DNA from: Delphinapterus leucas
Lineage: Eukaryota > Chordata > Mammalia > Artiodactyla > Monodontidae
NCBI RefSeq assembly: GCF_002288925.2
Contig: NW_022098000.1
Coordinates: 21,861,205 to 21,925,204 of the forward strand
Length of the DNA: 64,000 nt
Reading direction: 5' to 3'
Below are positions 11,775 through 23,275 of this stretch, piece by piece; within the stretch, counting starts at the first letter, position 1, and each line of letters starts with the position of its first letter. Position numbers and translations under genes: made by a program. Under the pieces are notes generated by a model. That model was given only the letters and a program-made list of their open reading frames with translations, did not search any database and was not told the origin of the DNA.

Positions 11775-12107
11775 TTTTAATAACTTTATTTATTCATTTA
11801 TTTAATTTTTGGCTGCTTTGGGTCTTTGCTGCTGCACGCAGGTTTTCTCTAGTTGCTGAGAGAGGGGCTACTCTTTGTTGTGGTGCGTGGGCTTCTTATT
11901 GCGGTGGCTTCTCTTGTCGCGGAGCACGGGCTCTAGGAGCGTGGGCTTCAGTAGTGTGGCACGCGGGCTCAAGAGCGCAGGCTCAGTAGTTGTGGCACAC
12001 GGGCTTTGTTGCTGTGCGGCATGTGGGATCTTCCCAGACCAGGACTCAAACCCGTGTCCCCTGCATTGGCAGGTGGATTCTTAACCACTGTGCCACAAGG
12101 GAAGCCC
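11775..12107 (-). mobile_element. Long CHR-type SINE
   Basis: Reverse-strand element of about 330 bp, with internal repeats of the 'gcgtgggcttcagtag' type. Ends 'accactgtgccacaagggaa'. Longer than the usual 200-bp form. Confidence 0.88.
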
Positions 12108-12192
12108 TTCAAAGCACGTTTGATCCATTGCATACTATCCTATGAATGATGTACCTAATTTACTTAACCCATGCGGACTTTTAGGTTGTTAC

Positions 12193-12312
12193 CTTTTTTT
12201 TTTGGCCTCACTGCAAGGCATGTGGGATCTTAGTTTCCCAACCAAGGATTGAACCCTTGCCCCCTGCATTGGAAGGATGGATTCTTAACCACTGGACTGC
12301 CAGGGAAGCCCC
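12193..12312 (-). mobile_element. Short CHR-1-like SINE
   Basis: Reverse-strand SINE from a T run to 'ggactgccagggaagcccc'. Confidence 0.88.
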
Positions 12313-12370
12313 ACAATTTTTTTTTTTTTAAACTATAAACACCACCACAATGGGCATCCTTGGTCTTATA

Positions 12371-13373
12371 AAAATTTACTGATGTAAAGTCACCCAGTGA
12401 TCTTGTCTGGGCGTTGGCTGGCAAAAATTTAAAATGAGGGCAGACATAGAGATAGTTAATAGGGTATGATTTTTGTCAGTTGGAGAAGGGAGAAAAGTGA
12501 GGCCACAGGTTTCAGGTGTCTCCTCTATAAAGGTCCCCTCCTTCCCCTGTGCTCTCAGTTCTGCTCCTCTAACGTGGCTTTCACACTATGTATCATCTCG
12601 GCCTCCGCTGCAGCTGCCACTGCTTTCAGCTGTCATCCTCTGCTCCCCTCCTGTCCCCACCTGTGGGTGTGCTCCCATCACAGACCCTCTGGTCGCCCTG
12701 GCTGTTGATAAATGTTTTCTGTGTCTCGACTCAGTGCCCAAAAAGTTATTTCTAAGGTCAGCACGTCCTTGAGGGATCCTTGTCACAAGTCATGCCCACA
12801 AAGCTCTTTGGCAAATCACTGCACGGTTCTGTGGTTGCAGCCCACGGCCAGCCAGAGCTGCCCTGGCAAGGGGCGGGAAGCTCAGGGGTAACTAACAACG
12901 GGGCCACCTCTGGGTTTCTCTCGTTCCCTCACTGGGCCTAACATCCTTCCATTCTCTTCTCATCAGGCACCATGAGTTTGTTAGTTCTAATAACAAGTAG
13001 AACAATTGGGATGGATCATTATTTCCAAGCTGTAATTCAAGAAAACAGATGAAGAGAGGTCATAAAATCAAATAAGGCCCAACTGAGGCGTCTTTAAATA
13101 AAATCTCGTTGGTTGCAGGCTCTAAAAATAGTTCCCAGCCCCATCCCTCATCTTCACAATTATTTTCATCTTCACTTCTAAATCTGAAGGGCACAGAGCA
13201 GCAGAATTTATACATTAAGTTCATAAGAGAACAGACAGCTCTTTAATTCTTAACATTGGTGGGATATGACTCTTCACCATCATATGCTCGATTCCGAAAT
13301 ATATCTGGGCCCGCTTTGCTGACATGACTAAGATATCTTATTGATAACCATGGTGCCCTTCTTTTTTAAAAAA
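12371..13373. other. Intergenic, nothing recognised
   Basis: No supported gene. Contains C/T-rich stretches near 12540-12690 but no coding match. Confidence 0.5.
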
Positions 13374-13492
13374 TTTTTATTGAAATATAGCTGATTTAAA
13401 ATGTTCTGTTACTTTCAGGTATAAAGTGATTCAGTTATACATATACATATCCATATAAATATATACATTCTTTTTTTACATTCTCTTCTACC
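13374..13492 (-). mobile_element. L1 3'-end fragment
   Basis: 'tttattgaaatatagctgat' and 'aaagtgattcagttatacat' are the reverse complement of the L1 3' end common in cetartiodactyls. Confidence 0.75.
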
Positions 13493-13626
13493 AGGGTGCC
13501 CTTCTTATGAGAGACGAGGTCACAGCTCTCCACCCCCCCACACCCCCCACCAGAGGGTGTGAGTGACCTCCACGATAATCATCTCCTGTCCATTCATTCA
13601 CAAATTCATTTTTTCAAACATTTGAG

Positions 13627-13842
13627 GGCTTCCCTGGTGGCGCAGTGGTTGGGAGTCCGCCTGCTGATGCAGGGGACACGGGTTCGTGCCCCGGTCCGGG
13701 AGGATCCCACGTGCCGCGGAGCGGCTGGGCCCATGAGCCATGGCCGCTGAGCCTGCGCGTCCGGAGCCTGTGCTCCGCAACGGGAGAGGCCACAACAGTG
13801 AGAGGCCCGTGTACTGCAAAAAAAACAAACAAAAATACCCAC
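13627..13842 (+). mobile_element. Young CHR SINE that contains the left duplication edge
   Basis: Complete element with A-rich tail. Target duplication acatttgag at 13618-13626 and 13843-13851, so this left copy is the native, intact one. The duplicated segment starts at 13723 inside it. Confidence 0.93.
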
Positions 13843-13851
13843 ACATTTGAG

Positions 13852-14403
13852 ACTCTCCTATGTGCCAGGCAATAGAAAAAGCCCTTGTCTTCTAGGCGGG
13901 GGACAAACAAATGAATACATAAGAGAATGAAACTCTTACACAGGAAAACAAAGCCAAGTAAGAGAGAGGAGTGTGTGAGGAGGGTGTAGGGAGGTATTTT
14001 AGACCTGCTACTTAGGGAGGCCTCTAAATTTAGGGAGGTGGCATTTAAGTGCAGAACAAGTCACGGAAATAACTTATCTGGGGAGGAGCCGCACGGACGA
14101 GGTCTCAAGATGGGCAGAGCTCGGCTACAGGGAACCAGCGAAGAGGATTGTGGCTGAAGCCAGGAGCCGGGGGTGGGCGGGGAGGTCTGAGGGGGCCGGA
14201 ACAGCTCCGGAAGAGCCTGCAGGCCATGGAAAGATCCAGGATTTTATTTGCTGCTGAGCAACTGTCTGGAAGTGGCCCTGAGGTGAGGGAAGCTGGTGAC
14301 CCCGAGGGGACCTTGGGTCAGCTCTTCCATGCGCTATTCTAAATGCCAATTCACAGCTGACTCTCGAGTCCTTGAACGCAGGGGTTCCCACCTTGGGTCC
14401 CAA
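13852..14403. other. Intergenic; copy at 28544-29095
   Basis: GC-rich part around 14090-14340 has open frames on both strands but no recognisable protein. Confidence 0.45.
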
Positions 14404-14752
14404 CAAGCTGGGAACATTTAGGGATTTTTTGTTTTCAATTGAGGTAAAGTTGATTTACAATGTTGTGTTGGTTTCTGGTGTACAGCAAAGTGATCCAGTT
14501 ATACATGTATGTATCTATTCTTTTTCAGATTCTTTTCCATTATAGGTTATTACACGGTATTGAATGTAGTTCCCTGTGCTGTACAGTAGGTCCTTGTGGG
14601 TTTTCTCCTTTATATATAGTAGTGTGTATCTGCTAATCCCAAACTCGTAATTTATCTTTCCCCTACCCCCTTTCCCCCTGGTAACCATAAGTTTGTTTTC
14701 TACGTCTATGAGTCTGTTTCTGTTTTGTAAAGAAGTTCATTTGTATCAGAGT
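14404..14752 (-). mobile_element. L1 3'-end (copy at 29096-29444)
   Basis: Reverse complement of the L1 3' region: 'tttacaatgttgtgttggtt', 'gtacagcaaagtgatccagt', 'gttccctgtgctgtacagta'. Confidence 0.85.
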
Positions 14753-14849
14753 CCCCCCCTGCAGATCCTGTGACCTATGTGTGTCTTCTCTAATCCTGGA
14801 CAGCCACACTGAGTTATAGGAGGTTGGGTAATTTGACAAGGTCACATTG

Positions 14850-15203
14850 TGTCTTAGTTCAGGCTGCCATAACAGTACCATAGACTAGGTGGCTTATAAA
14901 CAAATGCATTTCTCACAGTTCTGGAAGCTGGAAGTCTGAGATTAGATGCCAGCATGGTCAGGTTCTGGTGAGACCCTCCTTCGGGCTGCAGACTGCCGAC
15001 TTCTTGCATCCTCATATGATGGAGAGAGAGAAGCAAGCTCTCCTGCCACTCTTAGAAGGGTGCTAATCCCATTCACGAGGACTCCACCCTCATGACCTCA
15101 TCTAATCCTAATCACCTCCCAAAGCCCATCTCCTAATACCATCACACTGAGGGGTAGGGTTTCAATATATGAATTTTGGGGGTGCACATTCAGTCCATGA
15201 CAC
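14850..15203 (-). mobile_element. MLT1 MaLR LTR (copy at 29542-29895)
   Basis: Reverse complement of MLT1: starts 'tgtcttagttcaggctgcca' and ends 'cattcagtccatgacaca', with the 'ccctcatgacctcatctaat' segment. Nearly full length. Confidence 0.88.
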
Positions 15204-15279
15204 ATGGTGAGATTTAAACTTGGATCTAATTGGCTGGAAAGCCTGTTTTTCTCACTGCACATGGTGTTGTCCAGCCCTT

Positions 15280-15405
15280 CCTGATTACTCCATTCATTCA
15301 TCAAAACATTTACTGAACATCTGCTGTGTCTGGTTCTGTGCTGGGCACACACTAGGGATTAGACACAAATAAGAGACAGTTCCTGCCCTCAAGTGTCTTA
15401 GAATC
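15280..15405. mobile_element. L2 LINE 3' fragment (copy at 29972-30097)
   Basis: 'ttactgaacatctgctgtgt', 'gggcacacactagggattag' and 'cagttcctgccctcaagtgt' are the L2 3' end. Confidence 0.65.
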
Positions 15406-16383
15406 GAATGGGCTGTTTATAATCCACACTGGCATCTTCCAGAATGGAGTGAGATTATAACACACAGTCTCCACCACCCACCCACCCACACAGCTTTAGT
15501 CTTTCTGAAATGGACATCTGTCTTATTCTTCTCATTAAAGGACCTTGGCAACTGCTAGGCAGGATGCGCCACTGCCAGGCATGAAAAGCAGTGGTTGACC
15601 CATTGTGTCCTCGGATGACATTGGTACTACCGTTCACAGTTGAATTTTGCTTATATTTGAATCCTTAATTGTTGCTTAAAAAAGTCTTCAAAGAGATCAC
15701 CCTATGGTGCAGGGCTGAAATGACAAGATATCAGTGTACAAGCCTGCCCGTCACGTGGAGAGCAGCAGGAATCCCAGATACTCACAGAACTGTCAGAGCC
15801 CAGCATGGGGCTCACTCGTGCTGGGTGAAGGGCCACCGTTCAGGTGGAGAACAGACAGGTCTATCAAGACCTTCCTGACAGCTTCCTAGAGAAGGTGGGA
15901 AACTTCCAGTGATATCTTATTCAGCTCAATAAGTACCAATTTAAACACATACACAGACACTCCAATATCCTTCCATATGCCTCAAACCATCTCAAGTATA
16001 ACAGTGCCTGAGATTATTCTCAATGTCAGTGTCCTGCTTATGTCCTTCAGAACAGTTATCATAATTTGTAATTAGTTGGTTTGCTTGTTCTTGTCTTTCT
16101 TCCAGGATGAGGTTATCTTTTCATTGCTGTTTCCCCAGCAACTGGCAAAATGCCCAGAACCTCAGCAGGAGTTGGGGGAAACAGCAAGTTTCTGAGACGC
16201 CAGATACTTACCAGTGACCAAAGCAATTTGGAACTGTCTTCAGTGTCTGAGAGAAACCGACTCAAATGTTTTACTGTAATGCAGATGCAGTAAGTGCTAT
16301 ATTGATATCTAAGTAAATATATGCTACTGTCAGTTCTTTAAAAACAGAATAATGAATGCAAAATGTGATTATTTTTCCAACCC
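15406..16383. other. Intergenic, nothing recognised (copy at 30098-31075)
   Basis: No supported gene or nameable repeat. Confidence 0.5.
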
Positions 16384-16500
16384 TTTTTTTTGGCTGCGTC
16401 GCACGGCACATGGGATCTTAGTTCCCTGACGAGGGATCATACCTGCACCTCCTGCATTGGAAGGGCGGAGTCTTAACCACTGGACGACCAGGGAAGTCCC
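16384..16500 (-). mobile_element. Short CHR-1-like SINE (copy at 31076-31192)
   Basis: Reverse-strand element from a T run to 'ggacgaccagggaagtccc'. Confidence 0.88.
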
Positions 16501-17074
16501 CTGACAAAGATTTTTATTAAATTTACAGATATGATTTGGCGTTACCTTTTACGACTTGGCGCTTTCTTTTACTCAGTGGCATCACAGAAGGAAGAGATAG
16601 TACATGAGTGTAAAAGTCCTTTAAATATGACAAAGCATTAAATCAGATGGTTTAATATTTGGGGATCTCTGTACAATTCTCCCAGCATCTCTAATCCATT
16701 AACTGAAACCCCTCATTAGATAATGTGTACTTTCCAAATAATTTACAATCACACTGATGTAAGCGTGGAGGTAAATTATCACCCTGGTTGGAAGGGAAGC
16801 AGCCAGCATGGGAATAATGGAGCTGTAATCCTGTACTTTAGGAGCTGGTCTGAGGGGCTGCCTTCTGGGCGGCTCCCTGCAGGGTGAGCTCATCAGATTG
16901 GAACAGGTGGGCCCATTTGAACTCTGGTGTCACACTCACCTGGGCAGGTCTCGCATGCTCTCTGGGTCTCAGCTTCCTCATCTGTGAGGTGGAGACGATA
17001 GACGCTAATACCTGACGCGGGGAGGAAAGCACCTGTGTCTCGCGCTCAGTGGGCGCTCGGTACAAGGCACACAT
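16501..17074. other. Intergenic, nothing recognised (copy at 31193-31766)
   Basis: No supported gene. The 16930-17060 part may be a diverged MIR ('tcagcttcctcatctgtgag'). Confidence 0.4.
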
Positions 17075-17433
17075 CTCAGTCGGTTGGGGCTACTGTGATA
17101 GAACACCACAGACCAGGAGGCTTATAAACAACGAACATTTATTGCTTTCAGTTCTAGAAGCTGGCAGGTCCAAAATCAAGGTGCAGATTTGGTGACTGGT
17201 GAGTCCCGGCTTCCTCACAGATGGTCATCTTCACCCTATAAACTCACCTGGCAGAAGGGACTGGCTAGCTCTCTGGGGCCTCTTTCCTTTATTAAAGGCG
17301 CTAATCTCAATCACAAGGGCTTCACCCTCATGATCTCATCACCTCCCAAAGGCCCCATCTCCAAATCCCATCGCCTTGGGCATTACGTATCAACAGATGA
17401 ACTTAACAGGGACACAAACATGCAGACCACGGC
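17075..17433 (-). mobile_element. MLT1-like MaLR LTR (copy at 31767-32125)
   Basis: Reverse-strand LTR: 'ggaggcttataaacaacgaa', 'tctagaagctggcaggtcca', 'catgatctcatcacctccca'. Confidence 0.8.
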
Positions 17434-17539
17434 ACCGCTCCACACCTGACTCCCTTCTGGAACACCTGAACCAAGCTGAGTCCCTTTAGCGATTTGTAAG
17501 GCTGGTGAGGGCACCGCAGCTGTTCAGCTCAGATCGTAA

Positions 17540-17752
17540 GAGAAGCTGCTGCCAGATGTAAGCTATTATATAGAGAATGATAAACAACATCCTGCTGTAT
17601 AGCACAGAGAACTATAATTCAATAGCCTATTCTAAACCATAACGGAAAAGAATACTTTAAAAATGTATATAATTGTATAACTGAGTCACTTTGCTGTACA
17701 GCAGAAACTAACACAACACTGTAGATCAACTAGACTCCAACAAAATAGAAAG
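17540..17752 (+). mobile_element. L1 3'-end (copy at 32232-32444)
   Basis: 'tgctgtatagcacagagaac', 'gtcactttgctgtacagcag' and 'agatcaactagactccaaca' in forward orientation. Confidence 0.85.
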
Positions 17753-18579
17753 GAGAAGAGAAGCCTCTAGAACAGCGCTCCTTCTCTGGTGCTTTTATTC
17801 CATCAGTGTTCCTGTCTTCTTCCTTTTATCTGAACGTGGTACTTCCCTCTTTTCCTGCCTCTGCTTCTTCAGAAACTTCATCACAAATCCCACTACAGGT
17901 CCTGGGACACAGGCCATGTGCGCTTGGATCTTGGGCCAGTGTGGACACTTGAGAGGTTCTTGAATCCCTTGACCTCCTTTCATAAAGGGCCTTATTTCAA
18001 TCACCTCCCACCCATTCTTTTCTGTATTGAGATACATTTAAAACATACTGTAAAAAACATAAAGTTCTTTCTCAAATATACTCCCCAAACATTAGGGATG
18101 AATCTAAAACAGGCCAAATAAAATTATGCTATGTTAAATCCAGACAAGAAGGTCTGAATTTCACACTGACTATTCCTCTTCAGGGCTGTATTTTCCAAGC
18201 CGCCCAGGGTCCCACAGAGCCGGAGAGGTTGACTGTGTGCAGGATTCTCTGCATTGTACACTGTGTGTTCAAAATCTCGCCTTAGAGATGCATAGGAAGC
18301 ATGTCAGTGTCCTGGGGAGGCAAGGGGCTCTGTCTGAGTTCTGTTTTGGAATCACAGAATGTTCCATGGAAGGGCCTAGAACACTCCTACAACCCTCTCT
18401 TTTATAGATGAGACCCAGAGACTTATGATGTGTCCTACCAGAATTAGATACAGTTAGTGCTATAAAGGATAATTTTTGTTTTTGAGTGACCACTTATGAT
18501 TAGACAAATTCTCCTACTTAAAATCATTTGGTGAGACAACTAAATTTAAGACATCCAATTTACTTCTTTTGAAATCTGA
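17753..18579. other. Intergenic, nothing recognised (copy at 32445-33271)
   Basis: No supported gene. A short MIR-like piece is possible near 18390-18440. Confidence 0.4.
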
Positions 18580-18852
18580 TTAAAAAATACAGTAAATCAA
18601 CTATACTTTGATTTAAAAAGTGGAAAAAAAGTGGAAAACATACAACAAACTAGTGAATATAATGAAAAAAGAAGCAGATTCACAGATACAGAGAACTAGT
18701 GGTTCTCAGTGGGGGGGGCAATATAGGAGTAGGGGGACTAAGAGGTACAAACTATTAGGTATAAAACAAGCTACAACATGGGGAATATAGCCAGTATTCT
18801 GTAAAAACTGTAAATGGAGTTACTTTTAAAAATTGTATAAAAAAAAATCAAA
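18580..18852 (+). mobile_element. L1 3' fragments (copy at 33272-33544)
   Basis: 'agtaaatcaactatactttg', then 'gcagattcacagatacagag' and 'caacatggggaatatagcca', typical of the end of old L1 elements. Confidence 0.6.
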
Positions 18853-19009
18853 AAAAGAAATTTGAGTTCCCTTACCAAAAGCTAGTATTAACTGAGCTTC
18901 AACCAAGGATAATCTAGTGGAAATAATTTGTGTTGAGCAACAGAATTCTAAAATCTGATGAACGTGCAACATTTCCTCGTTTCCTTACCTATATGGTCTC
19001 TCATCCTTG

Positions 19010-19200
19010 ATAGTAAATAGGTGGTTGTTACTGTAAAGCCCTGTGCCAAACACTCTGAATCTCATCTCTGCCTTTAACCTCAGCCATCTGTCACACACCC
19101 ACAGCACTCTTCACGGTTGAGGAAACTGAGGTTCCGGAAAGTGAGGTGACTTGTTTGCGGTCCCACAGTCAACAGCAAAGCCTGTATTCTAACATGTACT
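19010..19200. mobile_element. MIR SINE (copy at 33702-33892)
   Basis: 'ggttgaggaaactgaggttc', '...gtgaggtgacttgtttgcgg' and 'tcccacagtcaacagcaaag' follow the MIR 3' part. Confidence 0.65.
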
Positions 19201-20002
19201 CGGTGCTGGACCACTTCCAGCAGACAGGGGCACTGCTTGTGGCCTAAGACACTGTGCCCGTACCCCATCACACCCAGTTCTAAAATAAGGATGGGATTCA
19301 GGACCTAGCTTGGGGTCATGACTTTCCTCTTCTGGAGTCCTGAGGAAAGCTAGACTTGGATCCCCTCTGCTCCCTTGTGTGGGCATGGCCCGACTTTGGG
19401 CCTTGGTCTTAAAATACATTTTACCAGGGGTGCTGGCTCTGCGTGAGCGGCACTGCAGGGTGAGCAGGCAGGCACGGTTTGGTCACCCCAAGTCACGTGG
19501 CCTTACAAAGGACGGACCACCTCGGCACTTCACGAGGGGACACAGGAGACACGAGGTTGCTGGAGCCTGGTGTTGATGGTTTGCTACAAAGAGGCAGCTG
19601 TTTCACTGGGAAGATCGTCAAGGGGAAGGCACACAACTTGCTAAAAAGTGCTAGCTTGGTTGAAACATTGTGAAATTCAACCATCAAGGGAAATCCACAT
19701 CTATACCCATTATCTGAATAAAGAATGCCAGTAGTAATATTATTGATATAAAGAATTTTTTGTTTACACGCTAACATGGAATCCTACCCACGATCCATAC
19801 CCTTGGGTGCCCCAAGTTTGGTTCCGAGGAATTTTCAGAAGGGCTGAGGCCCCTTTGAGTCTGCCCCATCTGATAAATGACTCCCATCAGTTTATAACTA
19901 AGACACGAGTGCCAATTCTTGTTGCAGTCACCCTTGGAGAAGAGGAGGAGGTCATCTGGGCAGGAGGCATAGCTACAGATGATTCTTTCAAGGCTAATTA
20001 CT
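19201..20002. other. Intergenic, nothing recognised (copy at 33893-34694)
   Basis: No supported gene or repeat. Confidence 0.5.
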
Positions 20003-20060
20003 AGGAAGGAAGGAAGGGAGGGAGGAGGGAGGGAGGGAGGGAGGGAGGGAGGGAGGAAGG
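20003..20060. repeat. (GGGA)n simple repeat (copy at 34695-34752)
   Basis: Runs of gggagggagg. Same length in both duplication copies, which is notable for a tract that mutates fast. Confidence 0.95.
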
Positions 20061-21216
20061 ACTTTCCACTTTACCTCTTAATTTAAAAATAAGCAGTTTC
20101 TCCCACACATCCAATAGTTCAGTGAAATGTGCTGTGTCTCACTGTCCCAGCCTTCTACTCGTTTGCTGCATTTGTTTTCCGAACTTGGAATGCTGTCTCC
20201 CCGGCAACCTTCAGCCACCACCTGTAGAAATCCAAGTCATCTCTGAAGGCTCAGATTGCAGGAACTCTCCTTCATCACCTTGCTAGAAGAATTCTCTCTC
20301 CCTGGACTCTTACGATTTGCGTCAATCTCATGCTCTCACCACAAACCACCCTGTGTGGGAGTCATCTGTGTGTATGTTTGATCCCAGTCTAACAAAGGCT
20401 CCTTTGGGGACTGAAGTCTTTTCTCATGGATCCCTGTTTGCCCAATACACCTAACTCAGTCCTCTGCACCAGGCGCTCAGTGAACCAGGTGGTCAACACA
20501 ATAAACATACACGGGCAACAGAGGGGATGGTGAGCACGCTTGAGGAGAGTCTGAATGATCTGAGAAAGGGGACAGCCGCTGACCACCATGATGGGCTCTC
20601 TGCCACCACTACATCACCAGTTACTGGGTCCTACTCTGCCTGTTCCTACAACTTCTGCCCCGGAGCCCAAGCTGTCTTCCACAAGCTGGGTGCAAACTAT
20701 AGCAAACGTCAGCCTGGGAACTTTCTCGCTTTGGGTGAGTGCCATAAATATGTTGGAAAGGAGGGAAAATGAAGCTTATAAAAATGTCAAGGGCGACAAA
20801 GATGAGTCTTAAATCTATGTCTGGAATGAGACTTAGTGGCTGGTGACGCAATGCTGTGGAAGCAGAACGCAAACTAAGGCAACCACTATTCTGCTGCCAT
20901 CTTCCTTCTCCACCGAAGACAATATTCTCCAAGTTAATACTGAAGAGGAGAAGCTGCTTAGTATTGAAATCTCCGACTGACGTGGGGATAGTGGGAGACA
21001 CCTGTTTAAAATCAGTTCACAAGAAATACGCTGTGTCTGCGGATGCAATCGCAGAACTGCTGTCAGGGATCTGGAGGAATAATGCACCAGACCAGAGACT
21101 GATGAACCTGTCCTGTTTTCCCGAGAGGAAATAAAGCAGATTCCAGAAATTCTGAAACTCTGACAAAATCTGGAATAACATAGTCACACACGTTTTGACT
21201 CCCAACAATTGCTGGT
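20061..21216. other. Intergenic; unidentified segment 20520-21180 (copy at 34753-35908)
   Basis: Between 20520 and 21180 several overlapping frames of 66-126 residues occur and an AATAAA-containing string lies near 21130. I recognise no protein, see no poly(A) tail or target duplication, and so call no gene. Confidence 0.35.
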
Positions 21217-21229
21217 TTCTTTTCAACTC

Positions 21230-21545
21230 ATGCGTTCATTTATTTAGGCTGCGTTGGGTCTTCGTTGCTGCGTGGGGGCTTTCTCTAGTTGCAGCGAGCG
21301 GGGGCTTCTCATTGCGGTCGCTCCTCTTGTTGCAGAGCACAGGCTTCTAGGCGCGTGGGCTTCAGTAGTTGTGGCACGTGGGCTCAGGAGTTGTGGCTCG
21401 CGGGCTTTAGAGCGCAGGCTCTGTAGTTGTGGCACACGGGCTTAGCTGCTCCGCGGCATGTGGGATCTTCCCAGACCAGGGCCTGAACCTGTGTCCCCTG
21501 CATTGGCAGGCGGATTCTTAACCACTGCGCCACCAGGGAAGCCCC
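21230..21545 (-). mobile_element. Long CHR-type SINE (copy at 35922-36237)
   Basis: About 316 bp, reverse strand. Perfect 13-bp target duplication ttcttttcaactc at 21217-21229 and 21546-21558. Same long form as the element at 11775-12107. Confidence 0.92.
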
Positions 21546-21684
21546 TTCTTTTCAACTCTTGATTTAACACAAATAACTTCCTCTCCTTTTTGATAGGATT
21601 GTTAGAGCAACTAATCAAGGAAGTAACAGTAAAACAACAGCTGCTCCTTTAAAGAGACCAGCTAGGCGGACTGAGGTAGCAGCT

Positions 21685-21880
21685 AACACTGAGTTCACTC
21701 CGTGCTGGATGTGGTTCCAAGAGCTTTGTATACATTAGTCTATTTAACCGTCATAATGACCCTGTAATGTAGGTACTAACATTATTCCAAGTTGACAGAT
21801 GGGAACACTGAGGCGAAGTTAAAGCAATGTGCCTAAAGATCATACAGATAGGATTCCAACCAGGCAATGTGGCCCCCGAG
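21685..21880 (+). mobile_element. MIR SINE (copy at 36377-36572)
   Basis: 'ttggtt'-less MIR core with 'tctatttaaccgtcataatg', 'aatgtaggtactaacattat' and 'agatgggaacactgaggcga'. Confidence 0.75.
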
Positions 21881-22762
21881 CTGCGCTTCCCACATTAGGC
21901 TACACTGCCTTTCCTATAAATGGCAAGGCTGCTCAAGAGGGGAAGTGGGAATCCTCCCTTTTCCACACGGGTGTGTGAACTTGCCCTTCCACTTCCATAC
22001 AGGAGAGAGCAAAGGGTGGGAACACGTCTGGCCTCGCTCAGCCCTCTTACCCACTCATTTCTCTGAGGGGAGGAGGGCGTCTTTTTGGTTGCCAGGATTG
22101 GGAGATACTACTGAGCAGGTAAGGTCATCAGGGCAGAACCTGACACTGCAAGGGAGCTTGCAGTTGAAGGTGGGTAAATTCCAGGACTGATATTCAAAAT
22201 ATTTTAATAATCAGTTCATCACCAGACCAACAAACCGGGGGCAGCCACAAACCACTGGTGTGCCAGTGCCGACCGTGGTACGTCAACAGGGTCAGCAACC
22301 AGGGTATTCTCAGAGCCCTACCGTGGTCTTCGTATCACCAACCAGTCTTCTCAGTGACAGATGAGCTATTCTGATTTCCACCAGTCTGGTTTTTTGACGT
22401 CTTTTCAATTCGTTCTGGACCCAGAGGGGAAGGACAAGGATATAAATAATCTTCACCACCAAACCCCAAAGTCCTCTGCATTTTTCAGGTGATATCCCTA
22501 ATACTAAATTCAGTTTCTGATGAGATTTTTAAGGTGATATTGATAAACCAGAACACACTCAAAGCCAGGGTCATGCCTGCACTGGGGATTCTGTGGTATG
22601 AAGTGGAGGGAAGGAAGAGGGGCTGTCCGTGTCCTCATTTCCATCGTGGATGTGGACGGACCTGCTAAGTCAGAATGGGGGAGGCCCGGGGGGGCAGGGC
22701 CTGGGACGTGAAATGGTCTTTGGCAAAGAATGTGACACAGGTGGGCCCTCATTACTCTAGAG
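21881..22762. other. Intergenic, nothing recognised (copy at 36573-37454)
   Basis: No supported gene or repeat. Confidence 0.5.
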
Positions 22763-22975
22763 TAGGGGTCAGGGAACTATGGCCACAGGCCTTCAGTTTT
22801 GCAAATAAAGTTCTACTGGAACACAGCCACGCCCACCCACTTACATATTACCTGTGACTGCTTTGGAGCTCTGTACGAAAGGCAGCTGAACAGTGTGGAC
22901 AGAGACAGGGTGGGCTGCAAAGCCTAAAGCATGTACTATCTGGTTCTTTACAGAAAGAATGTGCAGACCTCTGGT
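22763..22975. mobile_element. hAT-Charlie type DNA transposon (copy at 37455-37667)
   Basis: 'ttttgcaaataaagttctac', 'gctgcaaagcctaaagcatg' and 'ctggttctttacagaaagaa' are characteristic of this roughly 220-bp non-autonomous family. Confidence 0.8.
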
Positions 22976-23275
22976 CTAGATCTAGGAAAGTAACTCTAAT
23001 AGCCTGGGGCAGGGAGGGAGGAAGGAAAAAGGAGTGGACTTCGAGCTGGGGCCTTTAGTGGGGAAACTGGGAAAGGCTTAGAGGAAGGAATTGGGGTTCA
23101 GCCACCACCATGTCTTACGATGTGGGGATCGATCCCTCCTCCTGTGAGCTGAGCCACAATATAACCTTCCAAACTGAATTATTTACATCTATTGGGGTGA
23201 GTTCCTAGATGGTAAAGAAAGCGAATTTTTCTCCAGTCATTCAGAATTAGCAGCATATAAACAATGTAAAACTAA

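Larger units (their letters stand above)
11470..12370. mobile_element. Ancient L1-type LINE fragment interrupted by two SINEs
   Basis: Pieces 11470-11770, 12108-12192 and 12313-12370 read as one old LINE 3' region ('acaatcgctgttgacatttt', then 'acttttaggttgttacc', then 'caatgggcatccttggt'). They are split by SINEs at 11775-12107 and 12193-12312. Confidence 0.55.

Noticed and set aside
13606..13910. Recurring 60-100 residue frames shared by many loci
   Set aside because: All lie in CHR SINEs and repeat wherever a SINE is present. The tRNA-like SINE heads were also considered as tRNA genes, but they lack a complete cloverleaf and carry SINE bodies.
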